DNA of 64,000 bases from Onchocerca lupi (taxonomy: Eukaryota; Nematoda; Chromadorea; Rhabditida; Onchocercidae): positions 62,001 to 126,000 of the forward strand of contig JAOVVO010000100.1 of the NCBI GenBank assembly GCA_028564675.1, in the 5' to 3' direction. Numbering within the stretch: position 1 is the stretch's first letter; each line of letters starts with the position of its first letter. Below are positions 14,381 through 27,500 of the stretch, piece by piece. The notes below the pieces were generated by a model that was not told the DNA's origin, did no database searches, and saw only the letters and a program-made list of their open reading frames with translations. Both the position numbers and the translations under genes were made by a program.

Positions 14381-15860
14381 TAGCGAAGAACATCAGAATT
14401 TATCAGCTGATCTTTATGCTCTCTTCAGAGAGCTAAACAAAACATGCAGAAAAGAAAATTTTCTTCTTCAAACAAACAGCAACGAATTTGAGGATTCTAT
14501 CTTTTAGTTAGCGTCAGCTGTCAGCAATAAAAATGACGGAATATGTAAAACTATTTTTAAAATTAAACTTGAGAAAACTAGAAGCTTTATGGACGAATCA
14601 TACAACTTAATGAACTTCAAATTAGTGTATGAAAGATCAACTAACGCAGACATGGCTGTTTTTTAAAATGGAATTAAACTTTAAACAGAAGTGAATATAG
14701 TGACTGGCAAGTTTGATTTCTGACAGTTTACCTATGCTTTTACATTATTTGATGAATTCTTAATTTAAAGATACATGATTTTACAATATCTCGTTTAGTA
14801 TTTAATATTTGATTGCTTAATTACTTAATGTAATTACAATTATGAAAAGCTACTGTTGAAGTTATTATTGGATTCAGCCGTAATTATTTTGCAAAAATTC
14901 AACTGAATTATCAATGAGAATATTCTGTGAAAAAACTGAATTTGGCAAGACATGGCCTGCAAGTTCCAAATCAAGTAAAGGATATCATAAGCAAGAAAAT
15001 CCGGGAAGAGTCTAGCCGGTGTTATTGATGATCCAGTATTCTCTATTATACATAAAACGATTTAATTTTCAAATCTCTTCATATCTTTTACAGAAAAGAA
15101 AAACGGAAAAAACTGACTGGCCAAGCAAAAAAAAGGAAATTCGAGCAATTCTGCAAAACACACAAAAGTGAAATTGTAGTGAGCAATTATCCATCCATTT
15201 TTTTCCATGTATCATTCATTAAAACAAAGAAAAGGCAATATATCTTCCATGAAGATTCTGAAGGCTAGATGAAGATAATTTGGGAACGAACGTTGGAAAA
15301 AATGATAACGGATTTGTCCAGAGACATTCATCCCGGTAAAATATCCCTGTGAGAAGGCATATCCTAATTCTTCCTGTCTACCGCTTCTATAAAACAATGA
15401 TTCCATTCGAAGATCGAGCAGCAAACTTTAAAAGTTTGGAACCATTCAAATCGCGTTATTTCAGGAATGATAGATAGAAGCAATGCATAAAATTATTTCT
15501 GAAAGAATTCCTCCAGCAAAAACGAAATTTAATAATGATAACGATAATAGTAATGATAGTGGTGATGATAAGGATGATAGGATGAAAATAAATTTGAAAT
15601 GGAGAGGAGTTATTTGAAATTAAGAAAGAATGTCAGTCAAATTCTACGCGACAGACATTCCTTTTTATTTCTGCGCATGAAGTCTTATAATTTAAATTTC
15701 TGCCACAAAATACGCGGCAATATTCGCATTTGGAAGATCGCCCGAAATGATTGATCACATTTTTTTCTGATGAATCATCGCATTGGATTTTCATGCGGAC
15801 AAAATGCAAGTTATGATGGTAATTGGAATTGAATACAGACTAATCATTAGTTGTAGTGTC

Positions 15861-16338
15861 CTTATATAGGTCATACATTAATGTTACATGAGTCATACAA
15901 GTTATACGTGTCGTCGTAAGGGTCACGTTACACGAGTCACTGTACAAGTTCTACGTCATACATGCCGTCATATAGGGTCATACATTAACGTCAAACGAGC
16001 CATTATACAATTTACACGTCATACGTGACACGAGTAGTTACAAGCATTCCCTTCCTACTTTTTCCAAAATATTATCATTCTCCCATTCTTTGTTATTCTT
16101 TACCTGCCCTTTACCCTGTTTTTCCTTTTTCTATGCTCATTGATTTAAATACGAATTGATTCATTTTTCAAAAAATTCATAAATCGAAGTTTGATGGAAA
16201 TCAGTTGGGAATTTTGAAGATTATTGGATCTTGCCCTATGACTCGTATAATGTAATCCTTATCACGATACGTATCACGTATAATTTGTATTGTAACGTCA
16301 ATATGTGACTTATATGACGACATGTATAACTAATGACT
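15861..16338. repeat. Cluster of direct and inverted repeats (GTCATAC-type)
   Basis: A block starting near 15861 recurs about 107 bases on (TCATACATTA at 15871 and 15978), with similar flanks. Part of it (15891-15915) recurs inverted at 16316-16338, sharing GACGACA, GTATAACT and ATGACTC. The arrangement resembles a decayed foldback or minisatellite. No transposase frame is present. Confidence 0.6.
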
Positions 16339-16502
16339 CGTCTATATTTAATTTCAATTGCTATTAATTCATTTTGCCCGTATAAAAATTCAATCCATAC
16401 GGCAATCCTGAAAATTACCGGACATTTTTTTGGAGGAGAAAATGCGGGGGAGAGGAGACACTAAATGAATTCAGTCATTGAACAGTAAGTACCATGACAG
16501 GA

Positions 16503-16587
16503 TGAATTGAAATTATCACTGTTAGAAGTCTATCCATAGTCATGTGAGTCCTATGGATAGAGCTTTAACAGTGATGATTTCATTCGA
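16503..16587. ncRNA. Hairpin with about 35-bp arms, microRNA-precursor-like
   Basis: The left arm ends ATCACTGTTAGAAGTCTATC, CATAG; the right arm begins CTATGGATAG and runs through TTAACAGTGATGATTTCATT. They pair with few mismatches around an 11-base loop (TCATGTGAGTC, 16540-16550). The size and shape fit a pre-miRNA or a short foldback element. Expression cannot be judged from sequence, and no seed family is recognised. Confidence 0.35.
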
Positions 16588-16591
16588 AGTT

Positions 16592-16649
16592 ATCTTCCTC
16601 TATCACACTATCATCCCGATGATTGATAGGAGGAAAATGAGAGGAAGAT
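16592..16649. ncRNA. Second adjacent hairpin
   Basis: Terminal arms ATCTTCCTCT and AGAGGAAGAT enclose an inner pairing CTATCATC / GATTGATAG around CCGAT. It starts within about 10 bases of the larger hairpin, so the two may be one clustered unit. The pairing is interrupted and weaker than in its neighbour. Confidence 0.25.
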
Positions 16650-17460
16650 ATGATGACATTTACCTACGGAAAGATGCAATGAATATGACATCAGTAGAAG
16701 AAATTAGAGATTAGTAATAATTTCGAGAAAAAGATGAAATCATTTGCGAATTAGAAATAAAAAAGAACAGACAAAGTTTGAGGAAGAGAAAAAAGAACTT
16801 GGCTAAAGGTTTAAATTTGAATTACAAACTTAAAAATTCCCTTTTACGGTGAAATAATATTGTAACAGGAAACGAAAATGATTCATATTATGCTGCGGTG
16901 ACACTGTCTGCCATCAGACAATATCAATTGGAGATATTAGTAGTGGACACTCAGGAAAGCATAAATATATGTGGACAGACATACACATGTGAGAATAGAA
17001 AAAAGTTTGAAAAAGGATTGACAGACAGTCAGTATGACTTCACATTCTATCATTATTGTCATGATAGTTTTTATCAAAGCAATTGATAGGAATTGAGGAG
17101 ACAGACGACAGATGACAGATGACAGAATAGACGGCGAATTTTATGATGAAAATTTGTTCGCTGAAATAACGGTATAGTATGACAGTATTCAGCCGTTATA
17201 ACGTGAATTCAGCGATCGGTGTGCATTATTTGCATACTGAATAGTGGTCAGTATTAGTGGTCAATGGCTACTCAAATAATCGAATATTTTATTGGCAAAA
17301 TGTTTCATTCACGCACTTCTCATAAGGGTAGGTTGGATTCAATCGAAACAATACCTTTCTTTACTTTACTTCACTATCGAGACAATATCCATTTTAAATG
17401 AAATTATACTACTACTGCACTTCATTTTCACTTTTGATTGGCACTTTTACCATTACTGCA

Positions 17461-17540
17461 TCAATCACTACTATTATTATCATTATTATTTTGTTACTTA
17501 TCATTATTTATTATTATCATTATATTTTATTATTAGCTGG
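17461..17540. repeat. ATT/ATC triplet-rich tract
   Basis: Degenerate ATT, ATC and TTA triplets over about 80 bases. The low complexity accounts for the long but meaningless open frame crossing it. Confidence 0.7.
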
Positions 17541-17604
17541 ACGAAGCCACGTGAAGCATGGCCGCGTTCAGATATCCGAAAATTCTTGAATACGCGCCTA
17601 TTCG

Positions 17605-17855
17605 AATGCAATGTTCTTTCAAAATTTTAAATCAATCGCCGAAGAACTTGAAACGTTGCACAAGAATGAGTGCAGAAAGTAGGCGCGGGTCAAAAGATTC
17701 AACCCGCCCACTTATTTTTACTGTCAACAGGTAAAAAAAAAAGTATAAAACTACTTTTTTCTTACTATATGGAGAAATTCACCTGTTTGGATGCAACGTT
17801 GTTTCAAATTTTCAAATCAGTCGCTGAAAAACTTGGAGTGTTGTGTGGCAAGTAG
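17605..17855 (+). repeat. Diverged direct repeat with conserved reading frame
   Basis: Copy A (17605-17682) and copy B (17790-17855) are alike over about 60 bases, and both close with AAG TAG in the same frame. A encodes FFQNFKSIAEELETL and B encodes LFQIFKSVAEKLGVL. Between them lies a small GC-rich hairpin (GCGGGT at 17685-17690, ACCCGC at 17702-17707). An ATG-initiated frame of 61 codons runs through the spacer into copy B (17670-17855). The function is unknown. Confidence 0.55.
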
Positions 17856-20321
17856 CAAGGAAAATTTACATTTTTATTTATATAGATTATCTTGCCATTG
17901 TTGTTTTTATATTGCGTCGATTGCACGAATAGCAACAAATAATTTATGATTTAACAATTTAAACGGCTAATTCTTGACGTTAAATGCCTTATGCAGAAAT
18001 ACTTATACAAAATAAGTTAGCTATGAGAGAAAAAAATTATTTCAGTTAAAGTGCTTGTCAAGAAATCAATAACAAACGGACTAAAATTAATAGTAATCAA
18101 ATAAATGTTTCCATAAATTATTACTGTAATCTGCAATTGATATTTCTTGTTTATTGTGATACTACTATTTTTATCAGGATTTTTCCGATATAATTATATT
18201 ATCTGTGTCAAATGGTTATAAAAAATTCTAAAAAACACGAAAAAAGGAAAAATATTAGAGCAGAAAATAGATGAAGGGAAATTTTCATGATATTGTAATT
18301 AAATCAGAATTTCATTTACTTAATATAGAAAACTATTGAAATTGCTATAGAAAATGGAAGATTTAGTTATTATACTAAAATCTTCAGGATTTTTTTTTCT
18401 TTTTTTTTTGTGAAATGCAGAGAGAAATATAGAAATATCTATTTCGATATGTTTATTTACTGTTCCACAATTTAGTTATTGTTCAAAATAATGATTTCAC
18501 AACTTAATTTCTTGAACTTTTTTGTTTTTTTTTAAAGTTTCAAAATTTTTACTAAATAATTTTAGAAAACATTAAAGAGTTTTTCCGAATCTATGAAATC
18601 GTTCCGTATTTAAAAAGACTGCAAATTTAAAAATATTTGAAAAAAAAAAATTTAAAAAAACAATGTCACAGAAAGATGAGAAATTGCCGAATAGACATTA
18701 TTAGTAGGCTAAAATATATCGGTGAAGCCGAATATTTCAATGAGGCACGACAATGACGATGACAATAAAGTATTGTTATTGTTCTGTTTCTACCGATTTA
18801 TCGCCACATTTCAGCACAGATTTTGGCTTATTTTGGCATGAACTTCGCCTTACTATCCAAATATCTCAGCATGACTTCGATTCATGACCGAGACTTCTCG
18901 GCTAAACCATTTAGTCATCGAGAAATTCAGCATAAGATTTTTCTTTCTTTCCCCGCCTTTTTCATTCTCTTTCTTCTTCTCAACTTCATACTTATATATT
19001 TGTAAATATATGCGTGTGAGAAAAGAAGCATGAAAAGTGAATATATTTTACTGATAATTAAAGTTATATATATGGAGATCATTGTAGCAATATGCAGATT
19101 TATAAAAGATTATTAACTAAATTTTATGATACTTCTGATTGCTCAATAGATTACTTCCCTTACTCTTTCCACTTCCTCACAACGAATAGCTATTCGAATT
19201 TAAGTTTTCCTATCTCTGGAGAATTTCGTTGAACATGCAAAACAAAAGGTATTTCTTAATTCATTTTATATTCGCATTCTTTGGAATTTCATATATTTAA
19301 AAAATTAACGTTCAAAAAATTCGATATTGTATTCGTAGCTTAAGATTATTAATCCATTTCCCTATATTGCAATGAAATCTCGAGAATGCGAATACTCTTC
19401 CTAGAAAATTCGCTTTTTTCTCCCAACATTTTCGTTCCTAACGATTAGTAATGTCTTTAACGATGGGTAAGTGAGATACATCTAGAAGAAAGGAATTGAT
19501 TAAGCGTTGTAAAATTAATTTGCTCGATGTATTTGACAATATTTACCTGCAGTTCAAGAACAAGCTTCACTAGCATCTTCTAGTTATCAGTTAATTCAGA
19601 AAAGATTAAATTTCATGAAGTAAAGTTTTATAAAAAGATTTGTGCTGATATAAACAAGCTGTTTTCAAGCAAATTTCATCAGATCCTGATCGGACTGTTC
19701 ATTTAATGCAATGCACTTTGATGATACAAAAAAGGTTTGCTGAAAATAATTCAAACTTGTAACTTGTAAAATAACTCTTGTAACTTATTTTTTCTGTTCA
19801 ATTTGTTTGTTAGAGTTTCAGTGATTGAATACACTTAAATCGCTTGAAATGGAATATTTAAAATTAAAAATCCTATCATATACGAAATCATTCAACTAAT
19901 GGAAGCAAAAATTTTGAAATAAATATTATAAACGGGTAGTATCATACAATGAAAAGACGAAATAAACAAACTTTTGGTTTTTAAAAGTGAATAAACAAAG
20001 ATCCAGTATTCTCTTCGTGCACATAATTAATTAAACAAGAAAAAGAAAAGATGGATGGAATTAGTATTATTTGGACAAATGTCTTGTTGAGAAAAAATGA
20101 GTGGAAGTTTTATTTTTGCTTTTCTTAAAAGATTTGTTGGAAAAGATCAGAAGGAAATGATTTCTTTCTTTTTTTTTAAATGGGTTTGTGAACTTCTATA
20201 GCAGCCAGTACCGGTATCATCTTACCCAAATATAACTTCCTCTTGATTTGTCAAGTCTCAAGATATAAATCTGTCAATATAACTGTTACTATATTAATTA
20301 TTGCCCCTATTGGCAATAATA

Positions 20322-20500
20322 TGTAGTAGCAGTAGTAGTAATAGTTATATTGATAGATTAGTAATAGTTATATTTTTACTATTACAACGATTAATTTACT
20401 ATGAAAGCGACCAATTCTACGAGAGTAATTACTGTTTTTATTGTTACTATTAATATTACTAAAACTACGATTACTACTATCAGAGTAGCGACATGAAATG
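20322..20500. repeat. TAG/TAA triplet-rich tract
   Basis: GTAGTAGCAGTAGTAGTAAT followed by two copies of AATAGTTATATT and further ATT/ACT triplets. Low-complexity, not coding. Confidence 0.65.
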
Positions 20501-23500
20501 TTATTATCATTATAAAGATAAAAACAACAATAACTATCACAATAATTGTTACGTATTACTCTTATTTCATTGTCTATCTGCAAAATGATAAAATAAAATT
20601 GAGCATTGAAGAAGTTTTTGAACTTTGATCTATCAACATGTTGCGTATATTTAAATATTATAATAATTTTCGCACGAGCCTCTCTGCAATTGTCTGCTCC
20701 GTTTTTTTCCTTCATTCCAAAAGATACTTTAATATGAAAAGAAATGCGCTTAGAGGTGAATTGAATTTCGATTCAACGAATATTTAAATGGTGGATGATG
20801 GTTTTTTGTGATAAACATCGATGGTATGGTGTACAATCATTGAGAGTTGTCATTTCAAACATTTCGCGGTGAACAATGAAAAAAGATAGGAAGGAGGGAA
20901 AAAGCAAAATTGATGGAAAAGACTTTCATTATTCGAGGACTTTCCCATCAAAATTATTTTAGTTTATTCCATACAACACATTTTGCATGATAAAAATTTT
21001 TTTCATCAACTTTCTCAAATTATATGATTATCTCAGTCTATTTATTTTGTAGCGAAAAAGAAAATGAGTTATGATATTCGAAATTCAAATTTGAATCAAT
21101 GTAAAAATTAGAAGCAAAGATGCTCGAAATGTTATAAACATTAAATCATTCCCTTTAATCATTTTCTTTTTACTTGTTGAAAGATTGATGCTTTATGCGA
21201 AGTCTACTTTGAAAAAAGCTCCGAATCCCTAAATTTGTGTTGATTTTTTACATGCCTATCGATCCTATCGATATCTGAAATTTGATGGATATTATGTGAA
21301 GCAGAAGAAAATGATCAAAAATGTCTCATCTTGAAGATTGGAGCTTTTCAAAGAATATCGAATGAAAGGAAATTTTCGGCTTAATCGATTTTTTTTTCGG
21401 AAAATAATTTGGAAAAAAGAAAAATTAAGATTTCTATATAAAGATAATATTTTCGAAGATAGAATTAGAGTAAGCGAGTTTATGGCTCTTTTACGAGATC
21501 AAAATTTAAAAAAAAAAAAAAGAAAAGGGCAAAAAGATAAGTGAAATCAGACAAGATATAAACTGATTTCAGCAAAACTAAATTCATTCAGGAAATTCTG
21601 AATTCTGAATTCTCCCTATATTATTAAGATAAGTTTTTCTCATTCTACCTCAACTCATTTCGAACAGTTGCAACTCTTCAGTGATTTTTGAACTGTATCA
21701 ATATATTTTCAAAATTTGGAAAACTTGGCTATTCAGGAAAATGAATTTTCATTAACATTATAACTAGGTATGCCATACTTAAATTTGATTTCATTTGAAA
21801 TTCTGTAAAAGAAAGGATAAAAAAAAAAAATGTTCAAAAATTTTCATTTACACTGATCTATATGCATAGAAAAAATGTTATGGAAATTATTCGTAACCCT
21901 ATTCTTTTGAGAACTTCAACTTTTTGTCAGATTGTAAGAAGAGTATTACCCAGAATAACGGGTAAAATACTCAATTAAAAATAACTGTTTCATCTTGTTG
22001 ATATTTTAAATAACCTAAAGTTGTTAAGGCGCGAACTGTTCGAACTTTGTGATAATTAAATAAATTTTGCATAGCCTCACTTTGTACAGACACATCGTTT
22101 CGATAAATTGTAAGATCATACTCTTCTTTTTCGTGAAATTTTAATTTTCACTTGCTAATTCTCTCTTAAAGAGTGAAAAAGAGAAAGAAAAAAAGAGGAA
22201 ATTAGAATAACTTTCAGAAAAAAGAGAATAAAGCAAATTCAGTAGATTCAATTAAACACTGAAAAGTAATAGAAGAATACGGATATAAGAAACCAACAAG
22301 TTGGATTCAAATGAATGACAAGTTTGGATTTAATTTTTCTCAGTTTAATTCTGATATCGTTTTATTTCTTTCTCAACAGATGGACAGAATTTTATTTTAT
22401 TTTTCTCTTAAAAAATATGAAATCGATTAAAGAAATATGAATGAAGTTGGTTGATTAGTAATTGATGGGAATGGTGAAACATCGAGTGGCATTATATGAA
22501 AGCAAAGGCAATATTTATATGGTTATTTTACTACGAAGAAATTATACGTATGTGGAAAAATTAATGAAATAGGAATTAAATAGTTCAGAACAACGAAAGA
22601 AACGAACAGAACTATGCATATAAATGTTTGTTAAATAATATAAAAAATATTCAATTTGAAAGTTTGGACTATTTTGACGATTGAATAACTTCACCAGTAA
22701 CTCTCAAAAAAGTTGTCTCGATATGAAACATCTCGGAAATAAAGATGTATCAAATTTACAAATCATTTTACGTAAACAATCGCACTGAATGATATAGGAT
22801 TGGGTAAAAGACAAGAAAGATTTGGGATCGATCGTTATTAGCAAATTTCGAGACAATAATAAAGTTACTTTCTAACAACAAAACATCATTTTATATGAAT
22901 TGATGATTAATCGAAATAATTATCACGATGGAACTAATGAATCAATTGCCGCAAAAATGTTCGCATAACAGTGCCGGAACCTAAGTAGTAGTTACCGTTG
23001 TTTTCATGAAATTTTAGCTAATGATTTTTGCATTAAAAGAGCAAGAGATATATAATCAAAAGAATTTATATTAATGGCAATTTGATGCGGATCGTCGAAT
23101 TATTAAATACTTAATATTTTGAGCAGTCATCGAATTACATCCTGAAATCTTGGAAATTAAAGAGAAAAATGAAAAAAAATCATCGAATAGCAGTTAACAA
23201 TTTCTGGATCAGGTAGTGTATGATTTATGATCTTCATTTTCAGAAGAGTTGTTATTTTCAATTCTCATTCCATCCCTCATCCTCTCTCGAGAATAATTAA
23301 AAGAATTGGATTTTGACTAAGAAATACATATAAAAAATGCGGATAATTTTGACAATAAGACAGTGATATTTCGATCCATGCTCTCCTCCAAAGATAATCC
23401 AGCATTACAAGTAATGAAATATGCGGATGCACAAAATTTATCGAATTTTACTTCAGACATTTCACCTAATTCAAAAAATTTTAATAACAAACTTCCGTTG

Positions 23501-24547
23501 AAGCATTACAGATGTATCGCAAATGAATTCTTTTCATATTTCCAGAAACGATCAATTTCATCATCAATTCATAAACAATGTTGCAGAGATTTATTATGTG
23601 ACCTAGAAAATCAGAATGGAGAAACTCCAAAGTTTTTCGTTCAACTTCGTCAATTAATGCAAAATTTTTTTTTTCATCACCCATCGACAGTTTTAATTCA
23701 ACGTAAATAATGACTCAAGCATTTCAGTAATAAGTCAATTATATTTAATCAATTTAAATTGTAACATTTCAAGATGAATATGAAAACATGAAAAGTATAG
23801 TACAATCATGAAACTGAAACGAAAAATGCTAATCAATTTTTGATCTTGTAGAGCAAATGGGGAAAATGAGCAGTAAAAAAGACATTAATATAAATTAAAA
23901 AAATTATTTATTTCAATTTTTATGAAGAAATGACACTAAGTTACATCACCGATAAGGAAATAAATCAATGGTTGTTAGTTACCAGTTAAGTTCAATCGAT
24001 TTTGCAGTTGGTAAAGATCGTTAATTCGATTGAAGAAATCTTATTGAAAGAGCAAATTTTTAAGAAATGGAGTTTTTATGAATAAATTTTAAATAAATTC
24101 TTAATCGTAAAATTTAAACTTCTGAACAATATTACAAATATTCTGCAATCTATCAAGTTGATAAATGAATAAGCAATGCAGAAAATCATAAAAAGATTTT
24201 TTATCGAATTCGTTAAAATAGAATAAAATGATTCAGAGTAGATGACTTATGACAGAGAAAGATAATAATTATGAATAACAATTTCCTGATGTTTGGAAAA
24301 GATGAAACATGAAAACTATCTGTTAGTTGTACATTATATATACTACTTGAAGCATGCAAAATACAGATGTATGTACAAATCTTTCATTTAACTATACATT
24401 TTGCGCTTCACAATCATTACAGAAAACACTGATGAGAACATATATTTAACAATTCCTCTTCTTTCAACTTCATATAAAACATTACTGTCACACAGTCATG
24501 AAATAACTCCATCAATTAATATGCGAATATTTTCGCATTCAGTAAAT

Positions 24548-27500
24548 TCATGTATTTACAACATGATTATCGTCATTTACATTATTCATTGTATTTGGAT
24601 TTTCAAATGAATTATACGGCGGTTGCTGTTGCGCAACATGAAAACGATTTCGGAATCGTTCAGTAAGTCGACGAAACAAATCACAACAGTCTATAATAAA
24701 TCTTTTTTGACAGTTCGATAATACCAGATACGACTGCATATACGAATTTGAAAAGATATGAAAAAAACAATTTTCATATCACTCTATTGAAGATGTACGA
24801 ATTGGAGAACCAGCTTTACTTTAAATTTGCTTTGAAACTTTCTGAAGTATATTTTGCTATATTGAAGTATATTTTGAAGTATATTGAAGTAAGTAACTTG
24901 AAGTATATTTTGCTATATTTCGATGACAAACAATCTTGCTTATATAAAATCTCTAAAAGTATTGGACATTATTTTAAATTAAAAACATAATTGCCATTCA
25001 TTCTTTAAAAGCAATTTCATAAGTCAGTTAAGTTAGGAAAAATTGATGATAGCTTGTTGAAAATAGCACGAAAAAATTCATTCACCTAATTTGAGCAAAT
25101 TTGTTGAGGAATACTGAAACTGTTTTTCTTCATCATCCAGTAAGTCATGTGACTCTCCTGCGCATAAAAGTTGTAATAATGACTTCTCTTCGTTCTCTTG
25201 GCTTCTATAGCGATCCTATAATCTTTGAAAATACAAAATATTTACATCTAAGAAATGTCTATAAATATTTTAGTAATTAGAAATACACAAAAATGATAAA
25301 TAATTGAAGCAATCATTAAAAATGATGATTGAAGGGCTTTTAATCTGAAAGGATATAGCAGCAATAAATAGGAATAGCAAAACTGAAAAAGAGTTATATA
25401 AATAGAGCGTCTGGGGATACTTTTTATGGCAAGCCAAATGATGAATTAAGTGTTTTGTATGCTAAAGCTGAAGAAGATCAAGATTAAGATCGGGAAACAG
25501 TACTTGGTAGTTGTCCATATAATACCAAGCAAAGAGAAGATAATACACTTATTAACTTTTTTGGTTTCAGTATAACAAATGCCCGATTTTAAAATATTCT
25601 TATATCTTCCGTCTTTCCACGAGATTATTTTTACAGAAGAATTTTTCATTTTTTATTAAATTATTGAAGATAACTTCTCTTTGCATTTTATGCACGATTC
25701 TAATTTCATCTAAATTAAAAAATATCAACGAAACATACCCTAATGACTTCATAAGCATCCATGATAATGGCAATGAATAGTGATAAAACTACATAAATAA
25801 ATAAGGATACAAATACATAAATATAAGCTGTGCCAAATATTTTAATAATTGTATTAGAATCGTTAATAGTGAAGAATGTAGCGAACATATCATCACCGTT
25901 TAATAATGAAAATAACGCTTCTGATGATTTTCCTAATGTACGAAACTGAAATTATATTTGAATTTGCTGGGATAATCTCGATTAAATCGATCAGATAAAG
26001 GTTATTAATTTGTTGTGAAGTAGTAAACGAAGACAATACATATTTTCTATAGCTTCTATATATTGTAAAAAAAACTATCACATTTGGTCTTGACATTATT
26101 AAATGGTCTGAAATACCAAGAACATGTCAATGAGCAGGTAAAACTATGGCATCAATAATTTCTCCAAAAAATTCTCATGTAGCTCTATGTAATCATGCCA
26201 ATTCCAGATGATCCATTAGACAATCTTTTCCGTAATTTCAGTGGAAAAATTTTTGTGCAATAATTTAAAAGAATGCTATAAAAAACCTTTAAACTATATG
26301 GTCCGATTATAACCCATCCAGCAATAAGAAAACCGGCATAAAGAACAGCTGCACATGACATGAAGCGAAGAATATTCGGCAATGACTTCTTTATTGTTAA
26401 AATTAATATCTGGAATGAATTTGTTTCTTCCAAAGAAAAAAATGTAAGAGAAAATTCATGGTTAAAATAAAACAATTCATTAATATATGATAATTTTCAC
26501 TGGAAAGAAACCAACGTTATATTTCGAAAAGAAGCAAAAGTAACGCAGTACACCGACGTAAACCAGAAGAGCACCGATGCCCAATAATATACCAGATTTG
26601 GTAAAAAGATCATTATCAAAGTCCTGAAAAGTTTTAAAAAATCAATAATTTGCAATGACAAAGTATATATGATTAGAAATTACATGTTTGTGATGGAATT
26701 TAAGCATCGGAAAAAAGGGAACTTCATACTAATAGCTTCGAGAAAATGAAGACTAGTCCAAAATGTTATTCACTGAAATTTGATTTAGAATTTCATAAGA
26801 ACTTGTGCCATTAAAAAGTAGTGTTTCAAGATCAAATTTTAAATCACAAAACCGTTGGGATTTGGTAATTTTATGAAGCCAGTTCATATATCACTCCATC
26901 AGATCTTTTTATTTAGATAAATCAGTGACTAGACAATTCGTTTTAGCTTGCCTAAAAGCCTCTGAGAATATTATCATACAGCAACACATGCTATCAGATT
27001 CAAAAACTGACTGCTTAAGATTTTCTATCCTGCATCGTGAAGAAGTTTCAGACGAGCTTTTGGAAGAGCAAATATAATCGTGAAATGGCTTACTCTGAAT
27101 TCGATGGTGATTTTGCAAAGAGTGCCACAGATGATGCATACATCGTTTGTAACAATCATCACATACCAAAAATTCAGGAATTCCAATTGATCATTCAATA
27201 TCAATTCACTTCCCAATACATTTCTAACAAATTCCATTGTTTCCTATATTCACGATAAGTAGTTATAAATTAGAAATCGATATGTATTTCCTTAGTCTAT
27301 ATGCTACAGAAAATTCGCTATTTTCAGCAAATGAAATAAATGAAAAACAATTGCAGAAAATAATAATGCCGAACAAAAAAGTGTTAAATGAAGTTATGGC
27401 ATGATAATACCATTAAATATAAGGACCGATATCACCGATCCTATATATGGATAGCTTTGACTGAAGAATGAATATTATCGGTAAAATTCCAAACTCAGCA

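Larger units (their letters stand above)
13898..24547. other. Gene-free AT-rich region with repeats
   Basis: Apart from the repeats and hairpins listed, I see only short open frames. The longest, 23363-23710 on the plus strand (115 codons from a GTG), has no recognisable domain and overlaps an open minus-strand frame. No tRNA, rRNA or transposase was found. Confidence 0.55.

Noticed and set aside
17292..17630. 112-codon plus-strand frame
   Set aside because: It runs through an ATT/ATC low-complexity tract, which explains its length.
20368..20715. 115-codon minus-strand frame rich in Asn and Ser
   Set aside because: Created by triplet-repeat DNA; no gene-like features.
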